DNA of 64,000 nucleotides from Myxococcus xanthus (GTDB taxonomy: Bacteria; Myxococcota; Myxococcia; Myxococcales; Myxococcaceae), in NCBI RefSeq assembly GCF_006402735.1, contig NZ_CP017174.1, positions 3,165,001 through 3,229,000 of the forward strand, read 5' to 3'. The position numbers and the translations under genes were made by a program. The notes below the pieces were generated by a model. It made no database searches, was not told where the DNA came from, and was given only the letters and a program-made list of their open reading frames with translations. Positions 33,074-41,780 of this stretch are shown piece by piece (position 1 is the stretch's first letter; every line of letters starts with the position of its first letter).

Positions 33074-33832
33074 CTAGCGGGGCAGCTTGAGCCGCAGCGT
33101 GAACACGTAGGACACGCTCACCGTCCGGCCCTGGTACTGCACTGGGGTGTAGCGGCGGGCGTGGAGCGCATCGAGCACGGACTCGTTCATGTGCGGCAGG
33201 CCCTTGATGATGCGGCAGTCCGTCACGTCGCCGCGCACCGTGATGACACACTTGGCAATCATGGTGCCCTCCACTCGGGCGGCGAGCGCCTGGTGCGTGT
33301 ATTCGATGCCAGGGCTTCCCATCAGCCTGGGCGGCGTCATGCCCGAGCCGAACGGCATGATGTCGGTGCCCGTTCCCTCCTGCCCAGGGCCCAGGCCGGG
33401 CACGTACTGCACGCCAACCACGTTGCTGTCCTCGTAGCCCTCCGGATGCCCACCCGGCACGCCATCCCCCGGGTCCGCCAGCTCGTCCGTCGAGGTGCTG
33501 GTGTCGATGCTCGCCACCGCTTCCACCGGCTTGGGCGGCGCATCCACCACCGGCGGCGGCACGCGCGCGGGCACTCGGTCCCGGTTGCGCGGGCGAGGGC
33601 GTGGCGCGGTGGCTGCCTTCGGCTGCGCGGGGGCGGGGGAGCCCTTCGCCACGCGCGGGGGCTGCGCCACGCGGAGCACCAGCTCCTTCGGCTCCGGCGG
33701 CTCGCTCGGACTCGGCGGCCTCGCGGAGATGAAGAGCACCGCCCCGAACAGGGCCGCATGCAGGGCGATGGACATCCACACGCCCGTGCCAAGACGTCCA
33801 GCCCGCTGCCGCTCGATGACCGAATTGAACAT
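33074..33832 (-). CDS. TonB family protein
   Basis: A 252-residue TonB-like energy transducer. One N-terminal membrane helix (VWMSIALHAALFGAVLFISA) is followed by a Pro/Arg/Lys-rich linker (RPRPRNRDRVPARVPPPV). The C-terminal TonB domain at about 175-250 has the IAKCVITVRGDVTDCRIIKG core and RRYTPVQYQGRTVSVSYVF, ending in LRLKLPR. TonB couples the proton gradient (through ExbB/ExbD, not present here) to outer-membrane receptors; related domains also occur in the Glt/Agm motility machinery. The ATG at 33832 lies 167 bp from the end of the upstream two-component pair. It stands alone on the strand, facing the TPR lipoprotein. Confidence 0.9.
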   Translation of the reverse strand: MFNSVIERQRAGRLGTGVWMSIALHAALFGAVLFISARPPSPSEPPEPKELVLRVAQPPRVAKGSPAPAQPKAATAPRPRPRNRDRVPARVPPPVVDAPPKPVEAVASIDTSTSTDELADPGDGVPGGHPEGYEDSNVVGVQYVPGLGPGQEGTGTDIMPFGSGMTPPRLMGSPGIEYTHQALAARVEGTMIAKCVITVRGDVTDCRIIKGLPHMNESVLDALHARRYTPVQYQGRTVSVSYVFTLRLKLPR

Positions 33833-33980
33833 TCCGGATGGCCTCCCTCAGCGTCAGGCGCTCCCGGTGATGGCCGTGCAAGACGGACGGCACCGACGGG
33901 GACGGGTGGCTGCGGAGCGCCCTGTCCACGCAAGAGTCAACCTACGGAGTCGGCGTTCTCGAATGGCGGTGGGGCGGCCA

Positions 33981-34013
33981 TCGCTTCGTCATGGTTGTGT
34001 CATGACGAAGCGA
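33981..34013 (-). terminator. Perfect 13-bp hairpin at the end of the response regulator gene
   Basis: TCGCTTCGTCATG (33981-33993) and CATGACGAAGCGA (34001-34013) with a 7-nt loop. The stem includes the stop codon of the minus-strand response regulator gene. No T-tract follows. The length and position suit a terminator or an mRNA 3'-end protector; as a DNA palindrome it could also be a protein-binding site. Confidence 0.6.
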
Positions 34014-34716
34014 CCTCCATGCGGTAGCCCACGCCCCGGATGGTGTGGATGGAGAAGCCGGAGGTGCTCGTCCACCCCAGCTTCTTCTTCAGGCTGGAGA
34101 CGAAGTTGTCCACCGTGCGTGGGTCCACCACCACGTCGCGGCCCCAGACGGCGTCCAGGATTTCGCCTCGGGGCAGGGCCCGGTCCTGGTGCCGCAGCAG
34201 GAAGGCCAGCAGGTCGAACTCCGTGCGCGTCAGCTCCACCACTGAACCGTCCGCGCGCGACACCTGCCGCCGGCCCAGGTCCAGGGTGAAGCCGCTGAAT
34301 CCCATCTGCTCCGGCGGCGCCGTGCCGGAGCGGCGCACCAGGGCGCGTACCCGGGCCAGCAACTCCCGCAGCCGGTAGGGCTTGGTGAGGTAGTCCTGCG
34401 CGCCCACCTCGAAGCCCCTGAGGATGTCGTCCTCCAGGGAGCGCGCGGTGAGCATCAGCACCATGCTCTTGTTGCCCTGTGTCCGCAGCCGGCGGCAGAA
34501 GCTGTAGCCGTCCTCGCCGGGCAGCATGACGTCCAGGATGAGCAGGTCGAACGCACGCTCTTGCAGCAGCCGCTCCGCGTCGCGGGTGCTGGGGGCCTCG
34601 GCGACGAGGTAGCCCTCGTCCAGCAGGTTGTCCCGGAGGCCGACGCGCAGGTGGGCGTCGTCCTCGACGATGAGGATGGCGGGACGGAGGGGCGGGGTGG
34701 ATGTGGCGGTGTTCAT
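34000..34716 (-). CDS. OmpR/PhoB-type response regulator
   Basis: A 238-residue two-component regulator. The receiver at about 12-125 has ILIVEDDAHLRVGLRD, phospho-acceptor Asp in LLILDVMLPGEDG, the Thr in LMLTARS and the Lys in DYLTKPYRLRE. The winged-helix DNA-binding domain at about 140-236 reads FTLDLGRRQVSR, VELTRTEFDLLAFLLRHQ and VDNFVSSLKKKLG, ending IHTIRGVGYRME. The ATG at 34716 overlaps the stop of the upstream histidine kinase by 4 bp (ATGA). Kinase and regulator are therefore coupled and surely a cognate pair. The target genes are unknown; the neighbouring TonB gene is one candidate by position only. Confidence 0.95.
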   Translation of the reverse strand: MNTATSTPPLRPAILIVEDDAHLRVGLRDNLLDEGYLVAEAPSTRDAERLLQERAFDLLILDVMLPGEDGYSFCRRLRTQGNKSMVLMLTARSLEDDILRGFEVGAQDYLTKPYRLRELLARVRALVRRSGTAPPEQMGFSGFTLDLGRRQVSRADGSVVELTRTEFDLLAFLLRHQDRALPRGEILDAVWGRDVVVDPRTVDNFVSSLKKKLGWTSTSGFSIHTIRGVGYRMEVASS

Positions 34717-36542
34717 CGAGCCGGCTCGTTGAATATCAGCGCGAAGGTGGTGCCGTCGGGTCCCGAGGAGGCCACCTGGATGTCGCCCCGGTGCAGCTTC
34801 ATGATTTTGCGGCACAGGGCAAGGCCCAGCCCGCTGCCATGGACCTCCGTCCCGGGCACCGTCAGCCGGTAGAAGTCCAGGAAGGCGTTCTCCCATTCGG
34901 ACTCGGGGATGCCGATGCCGTTGTCCTGGAAGAGCACCGTGCAGCCGTAGCCGGGAATCATCTGCGCGCGGATGGAGATTTCGACGGGGCTTCTCCGGTT
35001 GTAGGCGCACGCGTTGCGGCCCAGGTTGGAGAACAACATCCGCAGCAGGCCCGGGTCCGCTTCCAGCTCCACGCCTTCCAGTTCCGAGGTGATGTGGACG
35101 GGGACGTTGGTCGCGACGGCCAGGTCGTCGCGCAACGGGTGGATGAGCTCCTCCAACCGCACGCGCGAGGTCCGCAGCGTCCAGCGGCCCTTGTCGATGC
35201 GGTTGAACGACAGGATGTTCTCCACCAGGAAGTGCAGCCCGTCCGCGGCCTGGACGATGCGCGCCGGGTAGTCGCGCACCTCCGGCGCCTGCGCCAGCTT
35301 CCGCTCCAGCGTCTCACCCAGCAGGCGGATGGAGGCCAGGGGCGTGCGCAGCTCGTGGGAGACGGTGGCCACGAAGTCGCTCTTGAGCTCCAGGAAGCGG
35401 TACTTGCGCTGCTGGGCCACCACCGCGAGCGCGACGATGGCCACCGCGAGCCCGCCGCACACGGCCACCAGCAGCGTCTTCAGCCCGTAGCGCGCGTCGA
35501 TGTCCGCCTCCTGCCGCGCCCACTGTGGCATGTCCACCGCCAGTTTCAGCGTGCTCAGAGGGAGGACGGCGCCGCCCGCGCGCAGTCGCAGGCGCCCCGT
35601 CGCGTCGAAGAGGCCGCGCGCCTGCATGTCCTGGGTGATGGGCTGGAGCATCGCCTCCATGTCCACCGCGATGCCGTACACCGCCTCGCCGCGCAGCGCC
35701 ACGTACCAGGACTCGCCCAGGAGGGTGGGCTCGTAGATCTCCTCGGGAATCACCAGCATGCCCGCGCCCGCCTCGCCCACTCGGGCCAGGAAGTCGCCCG
35801 TGGGCTCGTCCAGCGCGGCGCTCACCCGGACGATGCGCGCATGGAGGAAGTCGAAGTCCGCCTGTGTGAAGCGTGAACGCTCGCGCAGCACGTCCCGTTG
35901 CAGCCCCGACGCCCGGGCGAAGCCGCCCAGGTCCTCCGGGAGGCCCTCTCGCAGCAGGGCCCGCACCAGCGGCGTGGTGGTGGGGCCGCGCTGGAGCCGC
36001 TCCACCACCAGCAGCAGGAAGGGCAGCTCCTGCTCGGGTGTCAGCCGGTTCGCCGCGTGGTAGCGCAGCAGCTCCTCCACGCGGGTGGCCGCGCCCCGCG
36101 CGTCCTGGGCCGCCAGCGCGGCCTCCACCGCGCGCAGCCGCGTGAGGCGGGGTTCCCATTCCCCCGCGGGGGCGCCGTCCTTCAGCCTCGCGCCCAGCCG
36201 GGCATGCACGTCCCGCGCGGGCGTTCCGGTGCCCGGCATGGGGATGGTGAGGCGCGGCAGGAACTGGTAGCCGCGGAAGTTGATGTAGTAGCCCTCGCCA
36301 GGCTCGAGTGGGTCTCCCACGGCGGCGTGGAGGGTGGGGATGCTCTCATCGAGCTTCTTCGCCAGGTTCTGCCGCAGGGCCTCTTCGGCCGCGTGGGCCA
36401 GCGCGTCCCGGCGCGAGCGCAGCTGCGCGTGGGCGTCATCACGCTCCTGGCTGAAGATGCGCTGGAGGCTGACCAGCCCCCAGCCAAGGGCCAGGAGGCC
36501 ACAACCCAGGGCGACGAGCGTAGGAAGGAGCCGGCGCAGCAT
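34713..36542 (-). CDS. Membrane sensor histidine kinase
   Basis: A 609-residue kinase. The first membrane helix is near 6-26 (LPTLVALGCGLLALGWGLVS) and the second near 355-380 (TLLVAVCGGLAVAIVALAVV). They bracket a ~325-residue periplasmic sensor region of unknown type. The H-box is DFVATVSHELRTPLASIRL (His near 394), the N-box MLFSNLGRNACAYN, G1 FQDNGIGIPE and G2 VHGSGLGLALCRKI. It phosphorylates the response regulator encoded immediately downstream, with which it overlaps by 4 bp. The ATG at 36542 lies in a 186-bp divergent region with the PLP-fold gene. The signal it senses is not evident. Confidence 0.93.
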   Translation of the reverse strand: MLRRLLPTLVALGCGLLALGWGLVSLQRIFSQERDDAHAQLRSRRDALAHAAEEALRQNLAKKLDESIPTLHAAVGDPLEPGEGYYINFRGYQFLPRLTIPMPGTGTPARDVHARLGARLKDGAPAGEWEPRLTRLRAVEAALAAQDARGAATRVEELLRYHAANRLTPEQELPFLLLVVERLQRGPTTTPLVRALLREGLPEDLGGFARASGLQRDVLRERSRFTQADFDFLHARIVRVSAALDEPTGDFLARVGEAGAGMLVIPEEIYEPTLLGESWYVALRGEAVYGIAVDMEAMLQPITQDMQARGLFDATGRLRLRAGGAVLPLSTLKLAVDMPQWARQEADIDARYGLKTLLVAVCGGLAVAIVALAVVAQQRKYRFLELKSDFVATVSHELRTPLASIRLLGETLERKLAQAPEVRDYPARIVQAADGLHFLVENILSFNRIDKGRWTLRTSRVRLEELIHPLRDDLAVATNVPVHITSELEGVELEADPGLLRMLFSNLGRNACAYNRRSPVEISIRAQMIPGYGCTVLFQDNGIGIPESEWENAFLDFYRLTVPGTEVHGSGLGLALCRKIMKLHRGDIQVASSGPDGTTFALIFNEPAR

Positions 36543-36728
36543 GTGGAGCCGCCGCTGACTATCGCACAGCCGCCTTCCCCCAGAGGCTTTTCACTTCAGC
36601 CTCCTGGCCGGGGCGAGTGTCCTGGGCCGGTGAGCGGGCGGACTTCGGGTCCACGTCCGGACAGCCCCCGTGCCGCGCGGCTGGCGTGGGACGTCCCCAC
36701 CGGGGAGGTTGGGGATGGAGGTTCACGC

Positions 36729-37475
36729 ATGCGCGTCGTGTTTCCCTTGTCACGGCCCTGGCCGGGGGGGCCGGTGGTGCTCTGGGGTGGAGCGCTTCCG
36801 GCGGGCAGTCTGAAGTACCTGACGTTCTCCCATCACCTCCAGTCCGCGCCCGCGGAGACGAAGGGCCTGGTGGAGCTATCCGGCGCGTCGTCGGCGCTGG
36901 CGCTGGATGCGCTGGGCCGCGAGCGCGGGCTGCCGGTGGTGGCCCTCACGGACACGATGGGCACCGCGTACCTGCGCGCCAACGGCTTCGGTGGGGAGGT
37001 GCGCACCGTGCACGGCTTCACGCAGGCCTGGGAGCTGGCGCTGGACTACGAGCGCCAGGGCTGGTTCTGGCCCCGGCAACTCGCCAATGGGGCGCTGGTG
37101 GAGAGCGTGGAGTCGTGGACCACGCGGCTGCTCGACATCGTCCGGGACGTGTATCCCGCCGTGCGCTGCGTGGTGTGTGGCTTCGGCACGGGGGCCACCG
37201 TCGCGGGGCTGTACCGGCCCTTCTCCGCCGCGGGCTATGAGGTGGTGGGCTTGCAACCCGCGTCCGGCAGGACGATGCCCGGCTGGCGGCGCTGGGCGGA
37301 GCAGAGCCTGGGCTCCAAGGACCTCTTCTACCCGTACCGCGAGGATGTGCCCCTGGAGACGGCGGACGCGAAGGCGGTGGACGCGCTCGCCGCGCTGCTG
37401 GCCTGGGCACGCTCGGAGCGGCGGCCAGAGGAGGTACTCGTCATCTCCCACAACGCGAGGCCCCCGTTCGAATGA
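36729..37475 (+). CDS. PLP-fold type II (cysteine synthase-like) protein, short
   Basis: A 248-residue protein that looks like a shortened fold-type II pyridoxal-phosphate enzyme of the cysteine synthase/tryptophan synthase beta family. GSLKYLTFSHHL places a Lys where the cofactor lysine is expected. GLVELSGASSALALDALG and LPVVALTDTMGTAYLRANGF resemble the substrate-binding loop and first Rossmann strand, and VVCGFGTGATVAGLYR the glycine-rich phosphate loop. Family members usually have 300 or more residues, so it may be a minimal or degenerate form and activity is uncertain. The ATG at 36729 was taken because the upstream in-frame sequence overlaps the divergent kinase promoter. The gene ends inside a strong hairpin. 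Confidence 0.75.
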   Translation: MRVVFPLSRPWPGGPVVLWGGALPAGSLKYLTFSHHLQSAPAETKGLVELSGASSALALDALGRERGLPVVALTDTMGTAYLRANGFGGEVRTVHGFTQAWELALDYERQGWFWPRQLANGALVESVESWTTRLLDIVRDVYPAVRCVVCGFGTGATVAGLYRPFSAAGYEVVGLQPASGRTMPGWRRWAEQSLGSKDLFYPYREDVPLETADAKAVDALAALLAWARSERRPEEVLVISHNARPPFE

Positions 37476-37485
37476 CGGGGGCCTC
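37457..37485. terminator. Strong bidirectional hairpin between convergent genes
   Basis: Perfect 11-bp stem GAGGCCCCCGT (37457-37467) and ACGGGGGCCTC (37475-37485) with a 7-nt loop. It contains the stop codon of the PLP-fold gene and lies 13 bp from the end of the convergent coiled-coil gene. No T-tract; shape and position favour a terminator for both. Confidence 0.75.
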
Positions 37486-37497
37486 CGTCACGGCACT

Positions 37498-38268
37498 TCA
37501 GCGGCCGCGGCCCTGGCCACCGCGCTGACCGCCCGGAGGGCCACCCACGGTCCGGTCCTCGCGGCGCAGCGACTGGTACTGGGAGCGCTGGCCCTCGTCG
37601 AGGATGGCGTTCATCTCCTGGTCGGTCTGCTGGCTCTCGGTGCGCAGCGCCTGGCGCATGTCGCGCACGGTCTTCGTGCCGGCGCGGACCTCCTCCATGA
37701 GCGCCTGGCGCTTGGTGGACTCGGCCTCCAGCCGGCGCGTCAGCGTCTGCTCCTGGGTGTAGTTCAGCCGAGCGTCGGTGACGAACTTGCGCACGCGCTC
37801 CTTCTGCTGCGCCTGCTGCTGAACCTGCGCCTGCTGCCACTGCTGCTGCCGCTCGGCGCGCTGCTCGTTGCGCATCTCGTCCTGGACGTTGCGCACCGCG
37901 TCCTTGAGGTAGTCGCGGCCGCCCTCGGAGTTCAGCGCTTCGCCGGCGACCATGCCGCGCACCTCGGCGCGCAGTTGCTCCACCTCCGCCGCGAGCGCCG
38001 CGGGCGGCGGAGAGGCCACCACCTTCCCATCCGCCGTCAACGTGGGGCGCCGCTCCACCTCCATCAGCCGCCGGGACAGGCTGATGGACGTGTCCTCCAG
38101 GGCTTTTACCCGGCGCTCCAGGTTGATGACGTCCGCGGCGACGCTGGTGGGCTGCTCGGGCGGAGGGGACGGGGGCGGAGCCTGCACCGTCTCTCGTGGA
38201 CTCCAGAGGGCCACCACGAGCGCCGTGGCGGCAAGGAAGAGGGCGGCAATGCTGGCGAGCTTGTTCAC
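37498..38268 (-). CDS. Membrane-anchored or exported coiled-coil protein of unknown function
   Basis: A 256-residue protein not recognised by family. The GTG start opens a hydrophobic N-terminus (LASIAALFLAATALVVAL) that is an anchor or signal. A Pro-rich stretch follows, then long charged coiled-coil segments (VINLERRVKALEDTSISLSR, LAAEVEQLRAEVRGM) and a Gln-rich run near 140-160 (QQQWQQAQVQQQAQQK). The last third is helical (LTRRLEAESTKRQALMEEVR) and resembles Spy/CpxP-like or LTXXQ-type periplasmic helices only loosely. It ends in a Gly/Arg tail (GGPPGGQRGGQGRGR). It probably acts in the periplasm facing the inner membrane. It lies downstream of no same-strand partner within 140 bp. Confidence 0.7.
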   Translation of the reverse strand: MNKLASIAALFLAATALVVALWSPRETVQAPPPSPPPEQPTSVAADVINLERRVKALEDTSISLSRRLMEVERRPTLTADGKVVASPPPAALAAEVEQLRAEVRGMVAGEALNSEGGRDYLKDAVRNVQDEMRNEQRAERQQQWQQAQVQQQAQQKERVRKFVTDARLNYTQEQTLTRRLEAESTKRQALMEEVRAGTKTVRDMRQALRTESQQTDQEMNAILDEGQRSQYQSLRREDRTVGGPPGGQRGGQGRGR

Positions 38269-38414
38269 GTCTACTCCGACGGAAGCTGGAACGACTTATT
38301 CCATATCAGGAGCTGTCCAGCCCCGTCCGCCCACCTGTCGGGAGGGAAATCGCCCCGGAGAGGCCCCGATGGGTCGCCCGGATGCCCGCTTCCCGGCCGC
38401 CCCCGGCGCGAGGC

Positions 38415-40817
38415 CTACTCCGCGCGCAGGGACACCGACGGCGGGACACGGCTTGCCCGCAGCGCGGGCAGCCAGCAGGCGACCAGGGAGATGACCGACA
38501 GCGCCACGGCCACGCCCAGGAAGATGTCCGGAGCGAAGGGCTCCACGCCATAGAGGGTCGCCGCCATGAGGCGGGTGCAGCCGAAGGCCGCGATGAGCCC
38601 CACGCCCACGCCCGCCGCGGTCAGCCGCAGGCCCTGGCCGAGCACCAGCCCCAGCACCTGCTGGGGATGGGCCCCCAGCGCCATCCGGATGCCCAGCTCC
38701 CGCGTCCGTTGGCTCACCGAATACGCCAGCACGCCGTAGACGCCGACACCGGCTAGGAGGACGGCGAGCACGGCGAAGGCCGCCAGCAGCCGTGTCGTGG
38801 CCCTGGGGCGGAGCAGGATTTTCTCCACGCGCTCGGTGAAGGGCAGCAAGTCGTAGATGGGCTGTTCGGCGTCCACCGCCTTGACTTCCTCGCGCAGCGC
38901 GGCCAGCGCCGATGCAGACGGGCCTTGGGTGCGCACCAGCATCGTCATGGCCCGCAGGGGAAATTGCGCGAAGGGCACGTAGCTCTCGGGTTCCGCGGGC
39001 TCCGTGAGCGTCTGGTGACGGACGTCCTCCACCACGCCGACGATTTCCCGGAAGGGCTGCTCTTCAGACCAGCTCAGCTGCACCCGCCGGCCAAGGGCCT
39101 CCCCGCCACCGAGGAACTTCCGGACGAAGGCCTCGTTGACGATGATGATGGGCGCGCTCTTCTCCGTGTCCTGGGGCCCGAAGTCGCGGCCCTGTCGCAC
39201 GCCAATGCGCATCGCGGAGAAGTAGCCGGGCGAGGCCACCCGGTACTCGGTGTAGTACCGCTCGCTAGGCGAGGCCGAGCCACCTTCCAGGAAGAAGTCC
39301 CCGCCGGAGCCCGAGCCCCCCAGCGGCGCGTCGTTGATGAAGCCCACCGCCTCCACCCCGGGTCGTGCCATCAGCCGCTCCGCGACGCCTTCGAAGAAGG
39401 CCCGCTTGCGCGCGTCCTCCTGGTACGCGTCGGGGGCGAGCGTCAGCTGCGCGGCGACGACCCCCTCCGCGTCGAAGCCAGGGTCCACCGCCTGGATGTT
39501 CTGCAGCGAGCGCACGATGAGACCCGTGCCCACCATCAGCACCAGCGCGAGCGCGAGCTGCACCATGACGAGCGCGCTGCGCAGCGGATGCCCGGAGCGC
39601 GCGCCCACGGCGCTGCCGGATTGCCGCAGCAGCGGCAGCACGTTCATCCCCGACGCATGCATCGCGGGCGCCAGGCCGAAGAGCAGGCCGGTGCCCACCG
39701 ATAGCAGCACGCTGAAGCCCAGGACGGTGCCGTTGAGCTCCAGCGGCGCCACGCGCAGCATGCTGGCGGGCAGCAGGGTGCGCACCAGCTCCATGCCCCA
39801 CAGCATCAGCAAGAGCCCCAGCACGCCGCCGAAGAGGGACAGCAGCACGCTCTCCACCAGGGACTGCTGGAGCCGCCGTCCCTGGCTGGCGCCCAGCGCC
39901 GCCCGGATGGCGCCGTCCCGCTGCCGGGACAACGTGCGTACCAGCATGAGGTTGGCCACGTTGGCGCACGCGATGAGCAGCACGAAGCCCACCGCCACCC
40001 ACAGCATCCACAGCACATCCCGCGTGTTCGTCGTGAGGTGGTCCTGCCAGCCCGTCACCCGCACGGTGTGGCGCTTCTGCCCTGGCTCGGGGTGGCCAAT
40101 GCCCTGCGCCGCGCGCTCCAGGTCCGCTCGGGCCGCCTCCAGTGAGACGCCCGGTGCCAGCCGCCCCAGCACCGACTGGTAGTGGTTGCCATGCCGCTGC
40201 GGGTCCTGCCACTCGGGGACCCACACATCCGTGTCCTCGGCGAACTCGGGGAACGAGAAGTCCTCCGGCAGCACGCCCACCACCGCGTGGCTCCGGCCGT
40301 TGAGCACCAGCGTCTGGCCCACCACGTCCGGGACGCCGCCGAGCGCCCGCTGCCAGTAGCCATGGCTCACCAACACCACGGAGGTGTCACCTCCGGGCGG
40401 CGCGTCCTCTTCACGGAGGTCGCGCCCCTGCGCGGGTTGCACCCCCAGCACGGAGAAGAAGTTGGGGGTGATGCGCGCCGCCCGCACCCGCTCGGGCTCG
40501 TCCGTTCCCGTCCGGTTGAGGCTGGTGCGTCCGAAGCCCGCGAGCTGGCTGAAGCCCTTCGAATGCTCACGCCAGCCGAGCAGCTCCGGTGCCGCCACCG
40601 AGGCGTGGCTCACCGACTCCTGCACGCACCAGATACGGACCAGGGATTCGGGGAGGGGAAAGGGCAGGGGCCGCAGCAGCATCGCGTGGATGGCGCTGAA
40701 CAGGACGGCGTTCGCCCCGATGACCAGCGCCAGCGTGAGGCCCGCGGCCAGCGTGAAGCCGGGGGTTCGTGTCAGGGTGCGTATCGCGTAGCGGAGGTCT
40801 TGGAGGAGCGAATCCAT
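38415..40817 (-). CDS. ADOP family ABC transporter permease (MacB-like)
   Basis: An 800-residue membrane protein of the ADOP type: an acidobacterial/myxobacterial duplicated MacB/FtsX permease. It opens LLQDLRYAIRTLTRTPGFTL, typical of the group. A first helix, a large MacB-like periplasmic domain and three helices are followed by a second repeat of the same build. The FtsX blocks are VGFVLLIACANVANLMLVRT, near the middle, and VLLAGVGVYGVLAYSVSQRT, near the end. No ATPase is encoded beside it, as is usual for ADOP proteins. Start: ATG at 40817 matches family members; ATG at 40829 is possible. Function in exporting lipids or peptides is inferred from MacB only. Confidence 0.92.
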   Translation of the reverse strand: MDSLLQDLRYAIRTLTRTPGFTLAAGLTLALVIGANAVLFSAIHAMLLRPLPFPLPESLVRIWCVQESVSHASVAAPELLGWREHSKGFSQLAGFGRTSLNRTGTDEPERVRAARITPNFFSVLGVQPAQGRDLREEDAPPGGDTSVVLVSHGYWQRALGGVPDVVGQTLVLNGRSHAVVGVLPEDFSFPEFAEDTDVWVPEWQDPQRHGNHYQSVLGRLAPGVSLEAARADLERAAQGIGHPEPGQKRHTVRVTGWQDHLTTNTRDVLWMLWVAVGFVLLIACANVANLMLVRTLSRQRDGAIRAALGASQGRRLQQSLVESVLLSLFGGVLGLLLMLWGMELVRTLLPASMLRVAPLELNGTVLGFSVLLSVGTGLLFGLAPAMHASGMNVLPLLRQSGSAVGARSGHPLRSALVMVQLALALVLMVGTGLIVRSLQNIQAVDPGFDAEGVVAAQLTLAPDAYQEDARKRAFFEGVAERLMARPGVEAVGFINDAPLGGSGSGGDFFLEGGSASPSERYYTEYRVASPGYFSAMRIGVRQGRDFGPQDTEKSAPIIIVNEAFVRKFLGGGEALGRRVQLSWSEEQPFREIVGVVEDVRHQTLTEPAEPESYVPFAQFPLRAMTMLVRTQGPSASALAALREEVKAVDAEQPIYDLLPFTERVEKILLRPRATTRLLAAFAVLAVLLAGVGVYGVLAYSVSQRTRELGIRMALGAHPQQVLGLVLGQGLRLTAAGVGVGLIAAFGCTRLMAATLYGVEPFAPDIFLGVAVALSVISLVACWLPALRASRVPPSVSLRAE

Positions 40818-40926
40818 GGCTGCGGCCATGAGCGAAGGACATGCCAACCGCCTCGCGGGCGCAACCACTGGGCATGTGGAGGGTGGCCTCCCCGGAGCAC
40901 GCCCTGGGAGTGCGCGGATGCGGGAA

Positions 40927-40951
40927 GGCCCGTCCCGGAAACGGACAGGCC
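40927..40951 (-). terminator. Hairpin after a minus-strand hypothetical gene
   Basis: On the minus strand GGCCTGTCC, loop GTTTCCG and GGACGGGCC can pair over nine positions, one being a U-G wobble (plus coordinates 40943-40951 and 40927-40935). It lies 29 bp past the stop of the gene ending at 40980 and upstream of the ADOP gene. No T-tract. Confidence 0.5.
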
Positions 40952-40979
40952 CGCGACGGGACGCCCGCTCACCGGCGCG

Positions 40980-41660
40980 TCAGTGGACGTCCCACCGGGC
41001 GGCGATTTCCTCGCACGCCAGCCGGACGTCGTTCATCCGGCGCTGCTGGGCCTTGGGCGCCTGGAAGAGCCGGCCCGCGAAGACGTCGAACACGCCCACC
41101 AGCCGCGGGTCCACCGGGCCGCGCTGCTCCAGCCGCTCCTCGGCGTAACGCTGGAGCACCGTGGCGATGTATTGCCCGGAGCGCTCGTCCAGCGGCGTGT
41201 GCTTGGAGAAGTAGAGCTTCAGCAGTCCGGAGCGCATCAGCCCCTGGGCATCCACACTGCGCAGCAGCACGTCCGGGCGCACGCTGATGTCCACGCCCGC
41301 CAGCGCCAGCGGCGGCAGGTCCGCGTCCACGGGGCTGGCAATCGCGCGGGTGGCCAGACCCCCCGCGGACACCAGGCAACGCTGGAGCGCCTCCGCGCAC
41401 AGGGCCAGCCGGTGCGCGTCGTAGTCGGATTCCGGCTGGGCGTTGAGGAGCCGCCGCTGGTGGTAGCGGAGGATGACCTCGTCCCGGCCTTCACACAGGA
41501 ACTCGATGATGGCCTGGGCGGCGGCGGGGTAGCGCAGGTACTGCGGGTCCACCGGGTGCTTCTGGCCCTGGATGATGCGCTTTCGCAGTGACGGCGTCGC
41601 GGTGAGGTACTGGCCCAGCTTGTTGACGGAAACGCGCGGACTCTCACGGGTGACGGTCAT
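40980..41660 (-). CDS. Hypothetical protein (226 aa), possibly PD-(D/E)XK-like
   Basis: Not recognised with confidence. The product has no signal peptide or membrane span. The middle contains GVDISVRPDVLLR followed about 15 residues later by LLKLYFSK. That spacing recalls the PD...(D/E)xK core of restriction-type nucleases such as Cas4 or RecB-like folds, but the acidic residue of the second half is missing (LLK). The N-terminus is basic (SLRKRIIQGQKHPVDPQY) and the C-terminus helical (RYAEERLEQRG, NDVRLACEEIAARW). The ATG at 41660 is the likely start. It lies between the cytosolic hybrid kinase and the ADOP permease on the same strand. A nuclease-like fold is only a suggestion. Confidence 0.7.
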   Translation of the reverse strand: MTVTRESPRVSVNKLGQYLTATPSLRKRIIQGQKHPVDPQYLRYPAAAQAIIEFLCEGRDEVILRYHQRRLLNAQPESDYDAHRLALCAEALQRCLVSAGGLATRAIASPVDADLPPLALAGVDISVRPDVLLRSVDAQGLMRSGLLKLYFSKHTPLDERSGQYIATVLQRYAEERLEQRGPVDPRLVGVFDVFAGRLFQAPKAQQRRMNDVRLACEEIAARWDVH

Positions 41661-41780
41661 GGTTCGGCCTTCCTTTCCGGCTTCGGGAATGAAGGCAGAC
41701 TACCGGAAGGGTCTGACATTCCCGGGGCGGCCAGACGGGCCGGCCGCCCCATGGAAATCACACCCGTGGGGTAGGCCATG

